Positions 9,187 to 17,819 of a stretch of 64,000 nucleotides of DNA are shown here, in pieces. Made by a program: the position numbers and the translations under genes. Below the pieces are notes generated by a model, which saw only the letters and a program-made list of their open reading frames with translations, did not search any database and had not been told where the DNA came from. The stretch's first letter is position 1; the number at the start of each line of letters is the position of its first letter. The DNA comes from a virus: IMG/VR virus record IMGVR_UViG_3300026484_000394, positions 33,198 to 97,197 of that record, one strand, 5' to 3'.

Positions 9187-10872
9187 TTGATTACATTTGT
9201 AGGAAAAGTAGCTGATTTTGGTGATGGATTTACACAAACAAGTGTGCAAATCTTATTGGTAGATAAAGCTAATAATATAAACGAATGGTCTCCTATAGTC
9301 TCAGTATCTGATGAAGGCGTTTATGGACATACATTTATTCTTGATGGCTTGATGGACTTTGTTTCATCTGAAGCAAGAGCTGTAGTTATAGCTTGGAATG
9401 ACAAAAAAGAACGAAGTGCTACTCACGAAATGCTCTACAGTCAGGTTCATCATGTTCCGAAAGAACCATTAGTGGTGACTGATATTACACTAGAAAAAGC
9501 AGCAGAAGCTAATCATAGACTCCTGAATGGACTAATAAATACTGTTGAAGGACTGACATCAGAATATCAGCCTGAAATAGACACCCCTAACCAGCTCGCT
9601 TATTTTGAAGATGAGCCGATTTTCAATCAGACAAAGCCTATTTCGTTTCAGATGAAAAGTAGGGGGGTGTATATTGATCCATTCCCAATACTGTTTGTTA
9701 AGGCAGGTAGCTACCAAATTCCTATCAGAGTGAGCTTTGCTGGCGGTAGCAAGAGGGAAATGATTCTGAATGTTAATGTTGCTAAAAAAGAGGAAGAGGT
9801 TCTAGTCTCATTAGATGACATAAATATAGACAAAGGGCTTTGTTTATTTGCAGTAAAGAACAGAGGAATTAAAGATAATATTTTTAGAGCAGACTTGTTT
9901 ACTTCAACAAAATTTAATTTACAGAATGTTGATTTTATAATAGATGGCCAAAAGTATTCAACAAATGATCTTTCTCGACTTGGAGTTCAATTCTTACTAC
10001 CAGACTCTGATGAGGCAAAGGTCGAAGTGACCATGATTGCTTATGGAACGGTCAATGAAGGATCAAAACTAGAAACATATGAGTATACACAGGAAGTCCA
10101 GAGATACAAAAGTCTTGTCGGAGATATGGCAGTCTCTCTTGATGCTGACTCTGGTAAATATACTGCCGCTGTGAATTTTGAGGGAGGAGATGATATCTCT
10201 ACTATTCTATGGCAGATTGTGTATAAATCTACTGTAATCGAAAAGGTACTTAAGGTTACTGATGTAGACTCTAAGGCCTTGATAAACATTCTGTACCAAG
10301 ACTATGCCTCACCGGATAAAAAGAGTATAGAGTTTGAGACTATTAAGCCTGGAAACTACGATATTAATGCATACGCTATTAATTCAGCCGGAGTATATAC
10401 AAAAGTCTCTCATTCTCTTTTTGTTCCAGGAGGAGACGCTGAAGAGGACGACATTGAAGTTGGAGATAGCATTACTATTGGTTGTGTAAGTGATCACGGA
10501 GAAGTTCCAATCGTTACTGTGTACCGACTATCCAGAGAAGGATATATAAAAGACACTTCCACTCCTATGGACCATGCCTTTGAGCAAACTTACGTATACG
10601 ACCATGTTGCAGAATATGCCGATAGCTTTTATATATTTAAAGTTGGTGAGAGTATAGTTGTAAAGAAAGTTGGAGCTCCAAGAGGCTGTATGGTTGTTTA
10701 TGCCAAAGGTCTTCAAGCCGGTAGAGAAATTGCTTTCCAGCTTCAGGACTTTGAAGGAGAAACAATAGATGAAGGGATACTAGATGATTCTGGATTTGGA
10801 GTCTATTATAAAGTTATGTCTGAGAATGTACGAGGTGTTCTAGTTGTGGGCAAAACCAGACGAGTAGTGTAA
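9187..10872 (+). CDS. Beta-rich structural protein with an Ig-like segment, 561 aa
   Basis: The likely start is TTG 9187, six bases after AAAGGAA; there is no better in-frame ATG near it. The chain is almost wholly beta-predicted. Residues about 315-410 read like an Ig/PKD-type sandwich (alternating strands ending NAYAINSAGVYTKVSHSLFV), followed by an acidic linker (GGDAEEDDIEVGD) and a last beta domain. No catalytic motif is visible. It is probably a tail or baseplate decoration or fibre-connecting protein. The next gene starts 1 nt after its stop. Confidence 0.65.
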   Translation: MITFVGKVADFGDGFTQTSVQILLVDKANNINEWSPIVSVSDEGVYGHTFILDGLMDFVSSEARAVVIAWNDKKERSATHEMLYSQVHHVPKEPLVVTDITLEKAAEANHRLLNGLINTVEGLTSEYQPEIDTPNQLAYFEDEPIFNQTKPISFQMKSRGVYIDPFPILFVKAGSYQIPIRVSFAGGSKREMILNVNVAKKEEEVLVSLDDINIDKGLCLFAVKNRGIKDNIFRADLFTSTKFNLQNVDFIIDGQKYSTNDLSRLGVQFLLPDSDEAKVEVTMIAYGTVNEGSKLETYEYTQEVQRYKSLVGDMAVSLDADSGKYTAAVNFEGGDDISTILWQIVYKSTVIEKVLKVTDVDSKALINILYQDYASPDKKSIEFETIKPGNYDINAYAINSAGVYTKVSHSLFVPGGDAEEDDIEVGDSITIGCVSDHGEVPIVTVYRLSREGYIKDTSTPMDHAFEQTYVYDHVAEYADSFYIFKVGESIVVKKVGAPRGCMVVYAKGLQAGREIAFQLQDFEGETIDEGILDDSGFGVYYKVMSENVRGVLVVGKTRRVV

Positions 10873-10873
10873 T

Positions 10874-11464
10874 ATGCGATATGCAGCTTGTTCCGCAAAA
10901 AACCTAACTTCTAGTAAGATTAAGGTTCTTGTGGCGGACAGTGCTGATGTCATCGTGTATCATATTATTCAAGGTCAGATTGCCGAAATAGACCATACTG
11001 CTCTTGATGAAAAAGATAACAAGACAATATTGACATTTCCTGTTCATGAGAGAGGGTACTATATCGTCAAGGGTCATAAAACAGTTCAAGTATATAAGCA
11101 AGGTACTGTCCCTTATGTAGGCTTTGTGATTTCCTCTTCTGACTTAGAATTGGACTACCAAATTTTAGATGCAGATATGCAAGAGAAAGACTTAGCTGTG
11201 CTAACTCTTTTGCAGGACGGCATTATTCAGATTTCTCCTAATGGGTTGCGATCTTTTTTTGTGTTAGTAAATGAAAAGATGTATTTCTTTTGTCCTAGCT
11301 GTGAAATCAAGAAAGAAACTTCTGCTTCTTGCCCAAAGGCTTCACTGTCTATAAAAAACACAGGTTTCAGTATCTCATCTTCAGGCTCAAAATTAGCTGT
11401 ATCTTCAGAGAAAAGTAGCAAAACAACTCTTTCAGTCAAACGAATGCAAATAAAGGAGCTCTAA
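10874..11464 (+). CDS. Hypothetical structural protein with a CPSC motif, 196 aa
   Basis: About 140 beta-rich residues are followed by FFCPSC and a further Cys about 15 residues on, which might form a small metal site or disulfide. The tail is a Ser/Lys-rich repetitive stretch (SLSIKNTGFSISSSGSKLAVSS) of low complexity. It ends within the ribosome site of the following short ORF. I do not recognise a family. Confidence 0.6.
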   Translation: MRYAACSAKNLTSSKIKVLVADSADVIVYHIIQGQIAEIDHTALDEKDNKTILTFPVHERGYYIVKGHKTVQVYKQGTVPYVGFVISSSDLELDYQILDADMQEKDLAVLTLLQDGIIQISPNGLRSFFVLVNEKMYFFCPSCEIKKETSASCPKASLSIKNTGFSISSSGSKLAVSSEKSSKTTLSVKRMQIKEL

Positions 11465-11465
11465 G

Positions 11466-11600
11466 TTGACTAAAAATAGAACAGTGAAGATTTCTACGAA
11501 AACATATATTACACGGCTTCAAGTGAAGCCTCCAATCACTCACGACAAGATATCTCTCAAAAAAAATAGTAATTTTTCTTTTCGAATCTCTTTTAAATAG
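11466..11600 (+). CDS. Possible 44-aa basic peptide (TTG start)
   Basis: A short frame starts with TTG 11466, two bases after the preceding stop, and ends with TAG 11598-11600. Its support is a strong AAAGGAG at 11453-11459, inside the end of the previous gene, which otherwise would serve nothing. The peptide is basic and Ser/Thr/Lys-rich. It may be a real small virion peptide or a leader; there is no homology evidence. Confidence 0.35.
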   Translation: MTKNRTVKISTKTYITRLQVKPPITHDKISLKKNSNFSFRISFK

Positions 11601-11620
11601 AAATTTCATAGAAAAGATAC

Positions 11621-11626
11621 TATAAT
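11621..11626 (+). promoter_or_regulatory. Possible -10 box TATAAT
   Basis: A perfect TATAAT lies 28 nt before the ATG at 11655 in one of the few real gaps of this strand. No acceptable -35 is present at 16-18 bp (TAGAAA at 17) and there is no TGn. It is weak as a host promoter, but could serve a phage-modified polymerase. Confidence 0.3.
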
Positions 11627-11654
11627 TAACTAAATGCAAAAAAAGGATATACCT

Positions 11655-12269
11655 ATGAATTTTATAAATCATGTAGCACAACATTTGGATGCTTATTCTG
11701 AACAAGAAGATACTGGCAGTTTTATCAAGGAAGCTGCGGAGAACGATGTAACTTATAACGATATGGTTGCTCTAAACAACCTCCTTAATGGAGATGCGGC
11801 CACAGGCGAGAACATTATTCAACCAAATGGTGAAATAGCCGACAGCAGAATTAATGTTGCAATTATGGGCTATGAAAAGATAGCTAGTCAAAGTATCACT
11901 CAAAATGAACTTCTTCAAGAGCTAAATCAAGTTGGTTTAACGGGAGAGGATTTTGATATTGTGGCAGGTTTAATTGAGAAACAAGCTTCAGATCGTTTGG
12001 AAGCTGAATTCATGTCTAGAATGGACGGTATTCACGGAGGTCTTATGACAGCCAATATTGACCCTATGGAAGCAGTACATTTTATGGATTCTTTTGCCCA
12101 GGCAGAAAATAATGAAGAGCAAGACAAGGTAGCTTCTGAATATCCACATTACTCAGAAGCAGACCTGGAGGCGATCGCTATTGCGAAAGTTTCTCTTGAT
12201 GAGCTTTCTGACACGGGAGCAACAGAACCTATGCATTATTTTTTAGCCGCTTCACAAAGAGAGGTGTAA
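11655..12269 (+). CDS. Acidic helical virion-type protein with EKxAS motifs, 204 aa
   Basis: Starts at ATG 11655, seven bases after AAAGGA; an upstream in-frame ATG (11634) has no ribosome site. The protein is acidic and helical. It has an IKEAAEN segment near residue 24 and three copies of a short motif: EKIAS (74-78), EKQAS (108-112) and DKVAS (157-161). The same motif recurs in the product of 43950-44921 beside the capsid gene and once in the next gene, which suggests a shared processing or docking signal. I recognise no domain; a scaffold-like or internal head/tail role is a guess. Confidence 0.65.
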   Translation: MNFINHVAQHLDAYSEQEDTGSFIKEAAENDVTYNDMVALNNLLNGDAATGENIIQPNGEIADSRINVAIMGYEKIASQSITQNELLQELNQVGLTGEDFDIVAGLIEKQASDRLEAEFMSRMDGIHGGLMTANIDPMEAVHFMDSFAQAENNEEQDKVASEYPHYSEADLEAIAIAKVSLDELSDTGATEPMHYFLAASQREV

Positions 12270-12272
12270 GAA

Positions 12273-13259
12273 ATGACTGCTGAGCAAGAACAGATAAACA
12301 AAACAGAAGGTCTTGTTCGGGCTGTCATTGATATGATGGCAGGAAGACAGTCTGACTTTGTAGATGGAGAAAAGCTAAAGAAGTTTCTTGACAACTATGC
12401 TTTCATTGAAGCTATTGCAGAGAATCAGACGATTGATATTTTCCTTGCTAATGTTACTCAAACAAAAGCACGCTTCAATCAGGTATCAGAACGTCTTTCT
12501 GGTTTACTAGCTGCTGCTGAATCCGAATCTGATAAGCTGATTTCACAGATGGGAGAAGGCTCGTCAGGACTAGCATTAAATTTGGCTAATATATCTTTAT
12601 TTCAATCAACTGTAGCTGATTCTTATGGGTCAATATTACAACACTTAGCAGATATTGATATAACTGCTAAATTAAATCAGATGGATTCAAGTCTTGCTGA
12701 ATCTATGGGGCTTATAGAGGACATGCGTTCACAGAGAACAGAAATAGATGCTCTCCTCAGAAAAGTTGCAGACAATAAGGCCTTGATTGAAAACATGGAT
12801 GATGTGAACTCTACTCAAACTTCTCTGATTGAAGATACAGGAGTAATGCTACTAGAATTAGAGAAGCAAATAGAGAATTATGCATTTTATTCGGAAGAGT
12901 TTGATAAGGTCTATGTAAATGCCGTTCAATTTGTAGAGAAGTTTGCCTCTCTTGCTAAGCAAATAGAGCATGTGTCCTTGAGAGACGATAAGTTAATATC
13001 ACTAATGCATAATGTAATAGAGAACTCAAGCAAAGAGCACTTAGAATTACAACAAATAATTGCAGATGCCGGAAATTCTATAGAACAACTTGGATTAGGT
13101 ACAGCACAAAGGCTTACAGAGATGACTCTTTTTATCAATGAGTTCAATGCTATAGGTCAAGCAATCTCTTCTTTTTCTCTGGACTTTGAAAAGCAAAAGC
13201 AAGATTACAGAGCAATCACTGTGGAATTAGAATCTACAGAGTTTACATATGGTAAATAA
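12273..13259 (+). CDS. Coiled-coil protein, 328 aa
   Basis: All-helical sequence with heptad-like spacing of Leu, Ile, Val and Met over most of its length and few prolines, so an extended coiled coil is likely. One EKFAS motif lies at 222-226. GAGGTG precedes the ATG. It is flanked by the EKxAS protein and a long row of beta-rich proteins. It could be a chaperone or scaffold for the large structural proteins, or a rod-like virion part; nothing in the sequence decides. Confidence 0.65.
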   Translation: MTAEQEQINKTEGLVRAVIDMMAGRQSDFVDGEKLKKFLDNYAFIEAIAENQTIDIFLANVTQTKARFNQVSERLSGLLAAAESESDKLISQMGEGSSGLALNLANISLFQSTVADSYGSILQHLADIDITAKLNQMDSSLAESMGLIEDMRSQRTEIDALLRKVADNKALIENMDDVNSTQTSLIEDTGVMLLELEKQIENYAFYSEEFDKVYVNAVQFVEKFASLAKQIEHVSLRDDKLISLMHNVIENSSKEHLELQQIIADAGNSIEQLGLGTAQRLTEMTLFINEFNAIGQAISSFSLDFEKQKQDYRAITVELESTEFTYGK

Positions 13260-13262
13260 TCT

Positions 13263-14402
13263 ATGAGACAGTTCTCATACAAATACAAGTCTTATATGAT
13301 TAACAAACATGGATTTGTCAATATGATTCCCCATGCTAAGTTTTTTCATGACTACATGGGATTTACAGGTAGCTTAGGGCTACCTATTTTTCAAACTTCT
13401 GCGAACCCAATGTATTCGGCAAATTTTTGCAAGTTGTTTACCGACCACACAATGTCATTTAAGCATAAAGTAGAATTGTTTTTTCCTGAGATTGAACAAG
13501 GGGTCTTTCTTGTTTCTGATATAAAATATGATGTCCTTCAAGACCCTACGGATGATGTAACAGTAACTCACAGTGTGGACTTAGGCGGTCAGTACGAAGA
13601 ATATGTTGTGATAGAGAACTTTACTGCTACTTTTGAAATTGAACTCTTTGTTGATTTTGGCAAAAGACTTTCTATACAAGCACCATTAGAGATAAACTGT
13701 GCATACATAGACATAATCCTGTTTAATCAGAGAATTAGCTTGACTACTCACGCAAACAATATCTTCATTCTTCCATATTTAATGTCGTATAAGACAGATT
13801 TCCCTCCAGAAGCAGCAAGACAAGACAACAGTTTCTCAAATATTTCTACAAACTCAGACTTAAGCTATGGATTTATTCTGTCAGATAGCTGTAGAGAAGC
13901 TCTGCAGAGAAAGAAAATATCCTTTCAAAAATTAGATATGGAACTCTTTGAGATTAAGAGAAAAGCAACAGAGTTGGAAGTACAAGCAGAAAAAGATAAT
14001 CCAATGGAAGACATCTATAGTCCAGAAACTCAACCCAAGACTAAAGATAAGTTTACAATTTCCCTTCCTCAATCACTGTTTAGGGATAAGATGGAACTGT
14101 ACGGCTTCCCTCTGTTTAACTCCGAGATTAATCTGGAGTGCTGTAAGTATTGGGAAGGAGCACTGTATAGTGTTTATTTTGGGTTATATGATGTTCCTGT
14201 TCTATCAGAAGGAAGTGATCCAGTAAGCTGTCTTAAAACCCCGAAAGAATGTCAGGAAACACCTCAGTACGAGGTTAGAAATAAAGTTATAGATGGATTT
14301 ATCACATATTCTGATTTATCTTGGGACGAGCTAGATAGCAGAATACCAGGAATGATAGACCAACCTACTAAACTAGAAGCAGAAAAAGATATGGAGATAT
14401 AA
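13263..14402 (+). CDS. Beta-rich structural protein, 379 aa
   Basis: Starts 3 nt after the coiled-coil gene and overlaps the next start in a TAATG. The N-terminal 200 residues are strongly beta-predicted with many aromatic residues. A charged helical stretch at about 225-255 is followed by another beta part with several cysteines (LECCKYW, SCLKTPKEC). No family is recognised. Its tight coupling with the neighbours suggests a component of the same large tail or baseplate assembly. Confidence 0.65.
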   Translation: MRQFSYKYKSYMINKHGFVNMIPHAKFFHDYMGFTGSLGLPIFQTSANPMYSANFCKLFTDHTMSFKHKVELFFPEIEQGVFLVSDIKYDVLQDPTDDVTVTHSVDLGGQYEEYVVIENFTATFEIELFVDFGKRLSIQAPLEINCAYIDIILFNQRISLTTHANNIFILPYLMSYKTDFPPEAARQDNSFSNISTNSDLSYGFILSDSCREALQRKKISFQKLDMELFEIKRKATELEVQAEKDNPMEDIYSPETQPKTKDKFTISLPQSLFRDKMELYGFPLFNSEINLECCKYWEGALYSVYFGLYDVPVLSEGSDPVSCLKTPKECQETPQYEVRNKVIDGFITYSDLSWDELDSRIPGMIDQPTKLEAEKDMEI

Positions 14403-16690
14403 TGATAGTTCTACATTCCAAAATCCCTTCGTCAGGTTCTTGTAATAAAGGAGAAGACAAAGAGGAAGATAGTGAAGAAAATAAAGAGGATGAATCGTGT
14501 TCAAAGAAAGAATTGCCTCCCAAGTCTGATACAAAGAAACAGAACAAGAAGGCTGACGATGAAGAGGGTGATGACGAAGAAGATTCTCCCTTGTTTGCCC
14601 AGGACGGATTTTCATCTGTAGTTCCAGTTCTGCCTTTAGGTGATTACACATTTAAGAAAGGCGAGTATATTAGCTGTGAGCTTGAAGCTGTAGATATAAG
14701 TAGTATGACTGTTACTTCCGCTGTAGCAACAGTTTCTATGTATACCCTTGACAGAAAAGAGACTGTTGACTTTACTAAGCAAGAACTCCTTTCTGGAGTA
14801 GATTCTTTCTTTGAGACGGTTATCTTATCTGAGGAGCAAGATTTTGCAGCCTCGAACAGTTTGTTGTTTGGGGATGAAAGTGTCTCAATATCTTGTGCTT
14901 CCAAAGAAATTGATGTTGAGTGCAAGATAGCTTCTTGTGAAGATGACAAGGCAGTCCTTCATGTGATGATGGATTCTTTACAGTCCGAAAGTGAATGTGA
15001 TTGGGAAGAGATATGGCAGTTAATCGTAGTAGCGGATGCAGAAATGGGAGACGGCACAATAATGGAAGTTGTGATTCCGTTTAAACTTGAACTTTTTGCA
15101 AAAAGGATAGTCTTATCTTGTGATGAAGCAGACATTCTTTACGGTGATACAATAAAATGCTATAACGGCTGGATGTCAGATACTCAAACAAATATAGGAA
15201 TGTTTAAATTCTGTAAGACTGAAAACACAAGAACAACTTTGTATTTGAGATATATTTTTTCCAAGATTTTTAATTACTATGTTCCTGCTAGGCAAGACCT
15301 GTGTAAATTTCTTGCTTCGCATATCGAAGATACAGCGGGGTATGAAAAAGTATATCTCTTGAAATTACCCATGTATGCTGAAGATGCTGAAATCATCAAA
15401 CTAGAACTAATGAATGGTGAAGGTGAAGTGGCTATGTCCTTTGTTGACAACAGAGGTAAAGCTTCATTTGATTTCTCAAACATATCATCAAGTACAGGAA
15501 AAGTTATACTTAAAGCTACTGTAGCAGAGCAAGAATCCTTTTTCATAATAGAAGCGGGTTCTGCAGAGACAGAGTATATTGTTTCAGTTGCAGATAATAG
15601 GCTGGTGTATCCAACAAAAAACCGTGCTTTTGTTAGCAGTGATATAGATTTAGCCAAAGCCAAAAGTTCTATGTATTGGTTTCATACCTTTGTAGATTCT
15701 TTGCAGTCAGGATTAGTTCGAATTCAGGAAGCTAAAGCTCGCTCGCATGTAGTAGCAATGGTGTTTACGAGAGGAATGTCAGCTGGGTTACTTACTAATA
15801 TGATGGACTTTATTGCATATTTATTGTATGAGAATATAAAACTCCAAATTTCCGACAGTGAAAGAACTTTTTTCCTTGACTCAATAAAGCAGGTAATAGA
15901 TGCTTATGCAAGAAGTATGGCTAAGGCACAGTTTGGGCTCAAAAAAGATATTCGAAAGCGTGTGGCTAGGGATTGGCTTTTTACAATTAGAAGAGACGCA
16001 TTTAAAAGAAATCAGCAACAAGCATATGTGGAATATATGCCTTTGATTATGTGTGGAGCAGTGTCGTACTGTGCCTTCACAAAAAGACCTCAAATGGTAA
16101 TTGGGGCACCTATGTTTGGGTCAACGATAGATTTAGAAGACACTTCTGTGGCAGCACTAGATATTGAAGATGCAGTAATGACCGATTCTATCTCATCAAT
16201 GTTTCAAAAATATATCAACTTCTTTATACCATCGACAGATCTAGTAAGACTAAATACATTAAGACACCTAAAAACATCCATTCTGTATGGAGCATCTCAA
16301 AACAATTGGTCTGGGCATTTAGTGGTAATCAAAAAAGATGGCCTTCATTCTGAGCCGTACAGTTCTGAGAATAAGGCCTATGGCATTAATGCAAAGCCAG
16401 GAATGACAGTTGAGACCCCAGGAAAAATAGGTAAAATATGGAAAGAGTTAACAGACCAATGTGTTCGAGTTAGAACTTTTGAAAGCTATTACCCTGTTCA
16501 CGGGAAAAAAGCAATGGAGGCTATCGAAACAATGCCCGAAGGTGCTTTTCCGATGAATTGGTCAACTCAGCAAATAGTTGTCCTTGATATGGATGAAAAC
16601 AAACTGATTGTAGACGGTGAAGTTATATATGAAAATATTATTTTTAGTAGACCAAATGAGCATATTCTCATAGCAGAAAGGAAGGTATAA
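14402..16690 (+). CDS. Large structural protein with acidic N-terminal linker, 762 aa
   Basis: Residues about 17-65 are a highly charged, low-complexity linker of Glu, Asp, Lys and Ser (for example KEEDSEENKEDE). Long beta-rich sections follow. A helical middle at about 430-530 contains LFTIRRDAFKRNQQQ, and a C-terminal beta part ends HILIAERKV. The disordered acidic linker may tether the protein within an assembly. There is no catalytic signature. The start ATG overlaps the previous stop (TAATG). Confidence 0.65.
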   Translation: MIVLHSKIPSSGSCNKGEDKEEDSEENKEDESCSKKELPPKSDTKKQNKKADDEEGDDEEDSPLFAQDGFSSVVPVLPLGDYTFKKGEYISCELEAVDISSMTVTSAVATVSMYTLDRKETVDFTKQELLSGVDSFFETVILSEEQDFAASNSLLFGDESVSISCASKEIDVECKIASCEDDKAVLHVMMDSLQSESECDWEEIWQLIVVADAEMGDGTIMEVVIPFKLELFAKRIVLSCDEADILYGDTIKCYNGWMSDTQTNIGMFKFCKTENTRTTLYLRYIFSKIFNYYVPARQDLCKFLASHIEDTAGYEKVYLLKLPMYAEDAEIIKLELMNGEGEVAMSFVDNRGKASFDFSNISSSTGKVILKATVAEQESFFIIEAGSAETEYIVSVADNRLVYPTKNRAFVSSDIDLAKAKSSMYWFHTFVDSLQSGLVRIQEAKARSHVVAMVFTRGMSAGLLTNMMDFIAYLLYENIKLQISDSERTFFLDSIKQVIDAYARSMAKAQFGLKKDIRKRVARDWLFTIRRDAFKRNQQQAYVEYMPLIMCGAVSYCAFTKRPQMVIGAPMFGSTIDLEDTSVAALDIEDAVMTDSISSMFQKYINFFIPSTDLVRLNTLRHLKTSILYGASQNNWSGHLVVIKKDGLHSEPYSSENKAYGINAKPGMTVETPGKIGKIWKELTDQCVRVRTFESYYPVHGKKAMEAIETMPEGAFPMNWSTQQIVVLDMDENKLIVDGEVIYENIIFSRPNEHILIAERKV

Positions 16691-16692
16691 TA

Positions 16693-17817
16693 ATGAATTT
16701 CAATCTTTCAAAAGAGCATCTTAAGATCAGTTTAGAGGGGGGAGATTTTTCTCTCCTTGTAGAAGACTTTTCTTGTGCTAGTGATACCAAACACAAGGTA
16801 TCTCAGAAGACGAAATGTACAATTGAGATAGAAGAGGAAGCAGCTTCTGATATTCGACAGATTTTTATTGACGGATTAGTGCAGAAAGCCAGTGGAGACA
16901 ATAGTTATATTTCTAAGCGAAAACTTCAAACACTGTTCTCGTCTCTTTTACCTATTGTCGAGTATAGTGATGCAGGGCTGATTGATATCTCTGATGAAAT
17001 CAAAGAGCAAATTGAGACTGCAACTAAAGATATTGAAATCAATACCAAGGTGTCTATAGAAGATAGTTCTTATTACCTAGATGCTAAGTATTGTATAGTA
17101 GCTGAGACAGAAGTAAAGAAAATAAACTTGTCTCTCAAGGCTATTACAAAAGACAATAATGAAGTAATTGAGGAGAACAGTCTTGTGAGTAGCCAGTTCA
17201 CACTAGCTCCATCAGATATACTTGATGAAGATGATGGGCTAACAGCGGACACAAGCATTGATTTGGAATATATTTTTAATCGAGTAGTTACGCTAACTGA
17301 AAGAAAAGACTTGAATGTAATAGAGACTTTTGGTAGGCTTTGGGAAAGAGACATTCAAGATATAGAAGACATCTTAGATATGTATGTTGAGTTATTCAAT
17401 AGTGCTTTCCAAAGTCTGACAGGAATTAAGTTTGAAGTCACTTCAAGATACCCTTTTGTTTCACACATATGTGGTATAAATCCTAATGTAAATGGGTTTA
17501 TGATAATTCCAATTAATCATACACAGATTTATATGAGCGGGTCAAGAGCAACAATACAAGCGAATGATACTGAGATGACTTATGTATCCGGAGATATTCA
17601 ATTTCCCTTCATCCCAGTAATAGGATCCGCAGAGAAAATGTTTGATATTTGTTCTGGTGAACCGGAATGGAGCAAGACGGGACCCCTTTGTAAAGAGTAT
17701 GTAGGGGAAAATATATCCGAGTTTGAAATAAATACAATGTTTAGCTGGGTAAATAGAACTTCGGCGGACACAAAGACTTATAGCTTATCTGCTCTGGGTC
17801 TAGATCATAAGGAATAA
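16693..17817 (+). CDS. Structural protein, 374 aa
   Basis: GGAAGG lies just before the preceding stop, followed by ATG 16693. The first 190 residues are acidic and beta-rich. A helical segment near 215-245 carries DIEDILDMYVELFN, and the last 130 residues are beta-rich with scattered cysteines (CGINPN, CSGEPEW, CKEY). I see no known motif. It belongs to the same run of coupled genes, with a 2 nt gap to the next. Confidence 0.65.
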   Translation: MNFNLSKEHLKISLEGGDFSLLVEDFSCASDTKHKVSQKTKCTIEIEEEAASDIRQIFIDGLVQKASGDNSYISKRKLQTLFSSLLPIVEYSDAGLIDISDEIKEQIETATKDIEINTKVSIEDSSYYLDAKYCIVAETEVKKINLSLKAITKDNNEVIEENSLVSSQFTLAPSDILDEDDGLTADTSIDLEYIFNRVVTLTERKDLNVIETFGRLWERDIQDIEDILDMYVELFNSAFQSLTGIKFEVTSRYPFVSHICGINPNVNGFMIIPINHTQIYMSGSRATIQANDTEMTYVSGDIQFPFIPVIGSAEKMFDICSGEPEWSKTGPLCKEYVGENISEFEINTMFSWVNRTSADTKTYSLSALGLDHKE

Positions 17818-17819
17818 AT

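Noticed and set aside
13948-14226. 92-codon plus-strand frame
   Set aside because: Internal to the 379-residue gene in another frame and without a ribosome site; compact overlaps here occur only at gene ends.
15277-15663. 128-codon minus-strand frame
   Set aside because: Antisense to the 762-residue gene and not linked to any minus-strand operon.
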